This document shows positions 36,401-45,400 of a stretch of DNA of 64,000 bases, piece by piece (the stretch's first letter is position 1; each line of letters starts with the position of its first letter). The stretch is from assembly GCA_021292105.1 (NCBI GenBank), contig CM037860.1:13720698-13784697 (forward strand). Direction: 5' to 3'. The position numbers and the translations under genes are program-made. A model generated the notes under the pieces. That model ran no database searches, was not told the DNA's origin, and was given only the letters and a program-made list of their open reading frames with translations. The stretch is from Anadara kagoshimensis (taxonomy: Eukaryota > Mollusca > Bivalvia > Arcoida > Arcidae).

Positions 36401-39400
36401 TAGACTTGTTTAATTGCAGTAGACTGATGGCTTTGTAGTACTGGCTAGAATTTTTATTATCTTTGTTTTAATACTAGAAAACTAATTTCAATCTCACCAC
36501 GAGCTATAGTTAAAGTTAAATATGGAGACTAATCAATCTGACATTCAATCATCACATATTTCATTTAAATTGCATATTGATACGTCTCATTTTTTTCACG
36601 GATTTCGTTTTTGTCTCGTCTTGGAATTAATTGGATAGTTTATACTGTGATAAATCGTTTAAGTCTTTTGTTTTTTCCTCTCACTCTCAGATATTAATAC
36701 ATGCATGTACAACAGCATATACACACATGTGCACATGTTTTTTGCACTGAAATTAAAAAAAAAATTCCTATCTCGATAAATAATCCCTTTTATTGTCATG
36801 AATTTTCAGTTTTGACTCTTAATTTGAAATTTTTTTAACAATAATTTAGAAACAAGTTGTATGGCTGAAATTAGTTTAGCTGATTGTCCTGAATTTAAGC
36901 ATGTATAAAGTCTAATTATGAAAAAACTTGAAGAAAACAAAATTTAATCAAGCAAGTTGAGTTGAGTATGGTGTTTAACATCCCAGTCAAGAATATTTTA
37001 CTTATATCAAGATGTCACCAGCTATAGGTGAAGGTGCAGAAATTTTGCCTGTGCATTGTGCTGATGGCATTATACAGCAGGGTTCTTTATCGTGCCCAGC
37101 CTACCACGACACAGGACCTTGTTTGTTTTAAGTTCCCATCCAAAAGAACTGTGACTTTCATTTTGTAATGCCCAGTGCTTGGCGAAAGAACAGTCACTAC
37201 CTACTTTTAAGTCTTGGGTCTGACCCAGTCAGGGTTCAAACCCATGACCTCCCACATACGGAGCAAGCACTCTACCAACTTAGCTACCACAGTGGTTTCA
37301 ATCAAGCAAGTGACCCAATACCTAAACACATACAGTGCTCAAAGAATAAAACCAAGGTAGCATTGGTGATAGATGATAGTGCTACTAGTACACACATTTG
37401 ATATTTGAACACTCATTGATGATAGACAATAGTGACATTTGAACACTCATTGATGATAGACAATAGTGACATTTGAACACTCATTGATGATAGACAATAG
37501 TGACATTTGAACACTCATTGATGATAGACAATAGTGACATTTGAACACTCATTGATGATAGACAATAGTGACATTTGAACACTCATTGATGATAGACAAT
37601 AGTGCTATTTGAACACTCATTGATGATAGACAATAGTGACATTTGAACACTCATTGATGATAGACAATAGTGCTATTTGAACACTCATTGATGATAGACA
37701 ATAGTGACATTTGAACACTCATTGATGATAGACAATAGTGCTATTTGAACACTCATTGATGATAGACAATAGTGACATTTGAACACTCATTGATGATAGA
37801 CAATAGTGACATTTGAACACTCATTGATAATAGACAATAGTGTCATTTGAACACTCATTGATGATAGACAATAGTGCTATTTGAACACTCATTGATGATA
37901 GACAATAGTGCTATTTGAACACTCATTGATGATATACAATAGTGCTATTTGAACACTCATTGATGATTAAAAATACATTTGAAGACGCATTGGTGATGAA
38001 CAATAGTTCCACTTGAACACTCGTTGGTGACACAGTGCCATTTGGACAACCATTAGTGATAGAAAATAGTGTCAGTTGAATACTCTATGATTATAGAGGT
38101 TCATGAACACACATTGGTGACACAGTGCCATTTGGACAACCATTAGTGATAGACAATAGTGTCAGTTGAACACTCTTTGATTATAGAGGTTCATGAACAC
38201 TCATTGGTGATAGACAATAGTGACATGTGAACACTCATTGGTGATGAACAATAGTGTAATTTGAACACTCTGGTGATAGACAATAGTGTCAGTTGAACAC
38301 TCAATGGTAATAGACAATAGTGCCATATGAACACTCATTGGTGATAGGCAATAGTGCCATTTGAAGATTCTTTGGTGATAGACAATAGTTTCATATGAAC
38401 ACTCATTGATGATAGATAATAGTGCCAATTGAAGACTCATTTGTTATAAAGGATAGTGCCAATTGCACAATTTGATAGTTTGAACACTCTTTTTGATAGG
38501 CAATAGTGTCATTTGAAAACTCATCGGCAATAGACAATAGTGTCATTTAAACACTGGTGATAGACAATAATGTCATTTAAACACTGGTGATAGACAATAG
38601 TGTCATTTGAAAACTCATTGGCAATAGACAGTAGTGTCATTTAAACACTGGTGATAGACAATAGCGTCATTTAAACACTGGTGATAGACAATAGTGCTGT
38701 TTGAACACTGGTGGTAGATGGTAGTGTCATTTGAACACTCATTGGAAATATACAAAAGTGTCATTTTAAACACTCATTGGGTATAGACAATAGTTCCACT
38801 TAACACTTAATTTGATATTTGAACATTCATTACTGAGAGACAATAGTATCATTTGAACACTAATTGATGGTACATGATAGTGCTATTTGAACACTAATTG
38901 ATGGTACATGATAGTGCTATTTGAACACTAATTGATGGTACATGATAGTGCTATTTGAACACTCATGGTTTTATACATGAATTGTATTTTTTCATATTTT
39001 ACACATATTAAGTAACGGTATCATACACACTTAATCTTCTATGTACTTTGTGTGTATGTGTGTGTTAAATCTAATTCAGAACTTAACAGATGGAGTTTAC
39101 AAATAGATATTGAAGCCTGGTGTAAAATCTTCTTCATAAACAACATAGCTATGCTTAGTTCAAGTAGTATTTATGTTCTTACTTGACCTTGACCTTTAGG
39201 ATGCTTTACACATTTTTGCTGTTATAAATGCCAACTTCAAACAATGCATCAAGTACAGGTAGAAAACACTTCATAGTACAGGGATTCTACATTTAGTGAT
39301 AGAAAAATTGTCTGTATAAATTGAATTTTGGATTTATAATTGTTAGACAAAAGTGTCATGTAGGGGAAGTGGATAAGTCAGAAACTGTTGAAGTTTAACC

Positions 39401-42400
39401 GAAAAAGTCTGTCTACATTGATACCATAGGGGTAATAAATAAATTGATAAGCAGTGAACTTCTGCAGCTTAGCTGAACAGAGGACAAGTAACTGCTGAAA
39501 TAAATGAAATGGAAAATATAAACCGTTGAATACGGCTTTTAGCTGAAATCAGGGTGGTCTTTATTGCTTCTATAGGGTGAATGAAAAGTTGATAAGCAAA
39601 GTCTAAGTTTCACTGAAAGAGGACTGTCTTTTTTGCTAAAATAAGGAAAATAGAAATAAATAAACCACAGGCTTCTGAAGATTATATGGAAAGAGGAGAC
39701 TTTTTTTGCTACCATAGAGGAAATGGAAAATTGATCAGCAATCAACTGCTGAAATTTGGCTGAAAAAGAAGAGTGATAAGCCATCAACTGCTAAAATGTA
39801 GCTGGAGAGGACTGGTTTATTGCTACCAAAGAGCAAATGGACATTTGATAAACCATGAACTGCTGAAGGTTAGCTGAAGAGGTTTTAATATTAGATACTT
39901 AATGGAAGCTTTCTAGAGTTGATAATTGGTGGAAGTGAGTTGAAAGTAAACTTCCTTTAATGTTTTGCTAAGCAACTTATTTCAAACTTATTTTAAAACT
40001 AAAAACATTATGAACTGACACAACTTGAATGGAAGTGGAAAGCCTTAAAGAGGACTCTTTCCTTTATTCTCTGTTTTGAATTGGTGGAAAATTGTTGGTC
40101 TTCTTGTTCTTTTGTGGTTACCTTTATGTCATTAATGAGCTAATAAATGCTGAAAAAAGGTTTCTATAACTGTTGACTAGCTGGAATACTGGAAGATTTA
40201 GACTAAATTCATAAGCTTGAATTTTATCTTTTTGAGTCAAGCTATAATAATGTTTTTTTTTTTTAATTTAGACTAAATTCACAACCTTCTATCATTTTTG
40301 AGTCAGGAATATCAGAATATTTTTTTTTCTATTTAGACTAAACTCATGACCTTTTTATCTTTTTTGAGTCAGAATACCAGTATAATTTTTTTCTCTAAGA
40401 TAATTTTCTCTGTTTATGACCAGTCATAAAAGATATTTTTCAGCTGGACATTGGTAATTTTGAGTAAAACGATCTGGTCATCATGCAGAAATTGTCCTAC
40501 AATTAAGTTTGTAACACAAGATTTGTTTAAAGGCAAGTAATAAAAAAGAATAAAAAGAAGCAGAACATATTTTTATTTTGCTAATGGTCTGGATTTCTAA
40601 TGGAAATTTCTAATAGATCTTTGTAGGAAATTTTGTAAGGTCCACTAAATTAAATTTTCAGCATCCTATAGAGGGGAACACAGCAAAGATAATTGGTAGA
40701 TCTAAAGTATGTAAATTGGCCGGAATGGTCACTTAGTCACATAACAAAGTTATCAAGTAAATTAGACCATGATAAAAGCTGCAGGACATTTATGATCAAG
40801 TTTGGAAATAGATAAGTTATAAAATCTATCATTTGGAGGAAAACTTTATGGATAGGCTGTTCCAAATTATTCCTTTTTTATTTAGTTTAATTGAAGCATC
40901 AGTGAATCGAAATTAAGTGAAACTGATGAAAATTGCTTTTTTCCCTACACATAAGTATATATTGTGTATCAGTCTATCTTGTTGATGTAAACAGACTTAT
41001 GTGCACTTTTATACTAAAAACTTTTTTTTATTCCTGTCATTAGCAGTGGATGTGATTATACTGCCAGATTTTGAATTTGGTTGATGTACGTACCGTAACA
41101 GATTTGCTTATTCATAGATCACAAAATGGTTTTTTTTTTTTTTAAATTCAACACCAAATTCAAATATTATTAGGCTGTTTCATTGATGAAACAAAGGCTT
41201 GGTTGATACTAGCAGTAGTAGACTCAACTAGAAAGAATTCTGCTATTTCTAGATTCAAAACAGTTTTCAGATAGCTTAGTTATTTAGAAGCAATTATACA
41301 AATTGCAAAAATTGAGCCAATTTTTAAATGATACAGTCCCACTTTCTCTTTAGAACAAGTGAAAAATATCACAAACTGAGAAAAAATCTGAAAACTTTCT
41401 GATTTTAAATTCAGAAATATAGCAAATAATCATTGTTTTATTGGTATAAATGTTACATGTAATGATATATTTAAGTCTCCCAAAGAGTGAATTGGGCTTA
41501 CTATTAGGCTTACTGTTTTACCCGAAATTATATTTTTATTCTCATATTTACTAAAATTTGTCTACACTTTCTTTCACACAATGGTCAACCAAACTTAATG
41601 ATACTTTACAAAATTGTTACCATTATGATGGCCAAATGGGCACAGTTACCATGGAAACCAGTGAAATATGAAAGACTTCAACTTTATTTTATCGAAAATT
41701 GCTCAACAGATTTTCACCATATTTGTTGTATGCTATAGGTTAATATTTTTGTATTGTATCAATGGTAATTGAACACATGACGGAATAAAGAGCTTTGATT
41801 GATGAAAACGTAATTAAAAATCAGCTACATGTGGTACTTTTAACGACAACTAAGCAAAACCAAAGCACTTTGAATGACCAAATTCATATAACCTACTTTT
41901 CAATTCAAGGTTCAATGATTACTTTGAATTTGAATGATGCAGGATTTCTCCATTTGTTATCAATTAAATTTCATGGCAACAGTTTAAACATATACACAGT
42001 ACAGACCACTCGAAAGTTTAACACTGAGCTAACGAATAAGTACCAAATCTGCAGCTCATCTGGGCTATATCTGGACAGCTTTTCGGCAGCGGTTTTCTGT
42101 CTCGTGGCAGCTTTTCTGTCACTAGTTATCGATATCTGAGCCACTCGGCAGCTGAGCTTTGAGTTCCTTTTCGTTAAAGTTCAGTGTTAAACTTTCGACA
42201 GGTCTGTACTGCATATGTTTCAATCAAATTTATTATCATTTATTGATTAGAATTTTTTGTTGGTCAGATGAAAGTTTTTTGTGTTTGATTAAATTTCAGA
42301 GTACAAAAACTAAACACTTTGTGATTTTTAATTCAGAAATATACAGAATAATTACCATGTTATTAGTGTTAATGTTATGGATAATTATATATTTTTGTTC

Positions 42401-45400
42401 GGAATTTAATTTCATGGCAACAGTTAATACATATATCAATCATAATTATTTATCATTTATTGATTTTTTTAGGCCACATGGAAGTTTTTTTCTGTTTGAT
42501 TAAATTTTATTTTACTGGAGGGCAACATTAATTTAAATCAAAAGTGTGATATATTCAAAGCTATCTGACTCACTAGAGGGCAGTATGATAAGGTTAGAAG
42601 GGCTAATTGGTACCATATTGCTTTGAAATCCCATTGTACAAATAACTAACAGTCTTTACTCCAATAAATTTTGAAAAATAAATTATTGCAGGAATTCTTC
42701 CTCTTGAAAACATCTGTTTCTTAAGTTTATCTATCTTCTTAATACTACAGGGGTCAAAATTTCATATAAACTGCCAGAATTGTTTAGAGGTTAAATTACA
42801 AATCCTCTGGACTTCTAGAAACATATGGTTTTTGGTGAAATAAACATTAATATATGCAAAGCTTGTATATATATTTGATAAATATTTTGATAAAATGGAA
42901 GGAAGCTCAGCTTGTATCTGTTAGTAGAAGGGTTTAAATTTAGATTTCAACTTCCGTAGGTATGAAAATTGAAAATTAAATTGTCAGAACGGAGACTTCA
43001 GCCATCTGTTTGTAACAGATTTTGATTAAAAATACAAATTTACATGCCTGTAGACGAAGTATAAAGAAAATTGGGGGAAAAAATAAAAATGGTATTTAAA
43101 CTTAGAGATAATTAGAAGTTTTTGTTACTTAGTCGCTGGAGGAGTTAGACTGAAATAATAAAAAATATATAGGTTTTGTGTTAGTTCAACATAGTTGGGG
43201 GGTCTTATGTACCCTTAAATCTCAAGTACTTAATTACGTCTCCTTAAATACAAAGCAAATATTTGTGTAAATTGTATGTTAGGTTAAAAGATGACATAAA
43301 ATTCTTAACTTCCAATTAAGAAATTTATTATTTTTGTAATTTTCAAGCACCAAACTTAGTTTTTTTAGAAAACAATAAAAAGAACAACCCTTCAAAACAA
43401 CTAAACCTGTGCTGTATTGATCAAGTGACCAAGTTAGTTTGTCGGTTGAATGTTGTTTTAAATCACATCAGTAATTTTCAATTATTCAGGATAGGTATTT
43501 TTTCATTATTCTCAATGATTGGAATTTTTGTTGAGTAACAAGGGATCTTAAGACCAATTTTGTTGTTGACTCAAGAGAATTTTTAAGACCTGTGCTTTCA
43601 AAACAATAAACCATATTAAAATTTGGAGATCCATGCTTCCAAAAAGATATTCTACCACAAATTGTCTGCATTATGATCAAACTTGAATGGATATAGTGAG
43701 TCGAAATTGTGGTTAATGTCCAATTCAAGATTATTTCACCCATATCAATATGGTCAGTTTTTGAAATGATGGAGGAAACTGGAGTGTTCAGAAATAACTA
43801 ACAAACTTTCTTAACATACTCTAGGATCTTCTAAAGTGGGATACAAACCTGTGGAGTGTGCTGCTTTGGACGAATTTCATGAATGTCCATGGTTTAAGCC
43901 TGTGTCTTAAAAGTCATGGTCAGGAAAGGTTACAATTATGGGTCAGGGACACAAGGTTCTCTGAGAAAATTTCTAGCTTTGATTTAGCATATGTTTTTCA
44001 GGTCCTTATGCATGTTGCATTATTCCTTAAAATTTAATATCTTTTATTTATATACTGTATGATGCTTATATTTGGCTGTGGTTTATTTTCGCTATAATCG
44101 CGGTCCAGTGTATTTACGCGAAAATAAAACTGCCGTGAAAATACAGCATTTTGAGGCATTCAGTAATGTTGCTCAAGAAGACCACAAACATTTGACACCG
44201 CAAATACACTAGTCATTGTCAAATCGCGAAAATTTGACACTGTGAAAATAAAGCAATATACAGTAACTTATACAGTATAGACTTGTTGGAAGTTTAACAT
44301 TAAGCTAATGAATTAGTGGCAAATCAGCACACCATCTCGTTAACTATCTCTTGGCAGCTTCTTCAACTGCTGCTATTTATCTCTTTGAAGCTTTTTGGGG
44401 CCTTTTTTTGCCCACTCAGCAGCCAAACTATGACTCCTTTTCGTAACTTAATGTTAAACTTTTGACGTGTCTGTACTGTACTTATATACAGTAAAACACA
44501 TATAGAAAAAAAAAACATGTCTATAAGTTCCTCAATCTGTATTTTCTTGGTATTTAAGACCTCAAAGTGCAATAAATTTACACGAATGATTGATCACTTT
44601 AGATCAATCATTTCAATGTTTATTTAAGATATATCTTAGCTCACTGACCAATATTTTTAGACGTTTTTGAATTTTACTATACATTAACTGCAGATTTGAT
44701 TGAAATTTTCCATTTAAAGTGACATTTGTATGAGATTTCAGTGTACAATCAATTACAAAGAATCAAATGGATCAAAAAATGAAATATAAATTCATATTTT
44801 CCTGACATTTCATTTTTCAATTTAGGAAATTTACGAGTTTTAGCGTAACCTACAATGGTAGGCTTAGTGAAATCTATAATGGCGTTTGTTTCATCTGTAA
44901 AAAGCGTTTTTCTCCATGTTTTGATGTATTGTTCATCACTGTAATAGGTCATGTGATTTTACAGCATGGTAATAGGTCATGTTATCCTCCGTGTTAGTAC
45001 AAAAATAAAGGTTAATATCGGGGTAATATCAGTACTGTTTCTTTTTAAATTTAAATTTTGACAAATTGATTACTTGTCAAAGAGATTTTGACAATCATTT
45101 TGTCTTTTTGCTTTTTGTTTCTGAAAGGCTATAGATTATGTATTATGTTTTTAACATTTTTCCTCAACACTTGTGCCTTCCAGTAGCTAACATGTTATCC
45201 ATTCATGTGTGTTAAGTGCTCTCTTTTATGACTTTCATACTAAACTGATACATGTTTACAAATGATTGTTCTACTTTGTTTGAGTTTTTTGGAAAGGAGA
45301 AGGAAGCCTTCCATCATTTTCTACAGTTTTAGAGTATAACAGGGGAGCTAACTCTAAAATAATGTCCATTTTGTCATTTTGATATTTTTATTATAACATT

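Noticed and set aside
37395-38965. CRISPR-like spacing of short repeats
   Set aside because: Units are directly contiguous with no unique spacers, and the window is eukaryotic with introns; this is a minisatellite.
41795-42139. 114-codon open stretch
   Set aside because: Its second half is MITE E; the rest has no recognisable similarity.
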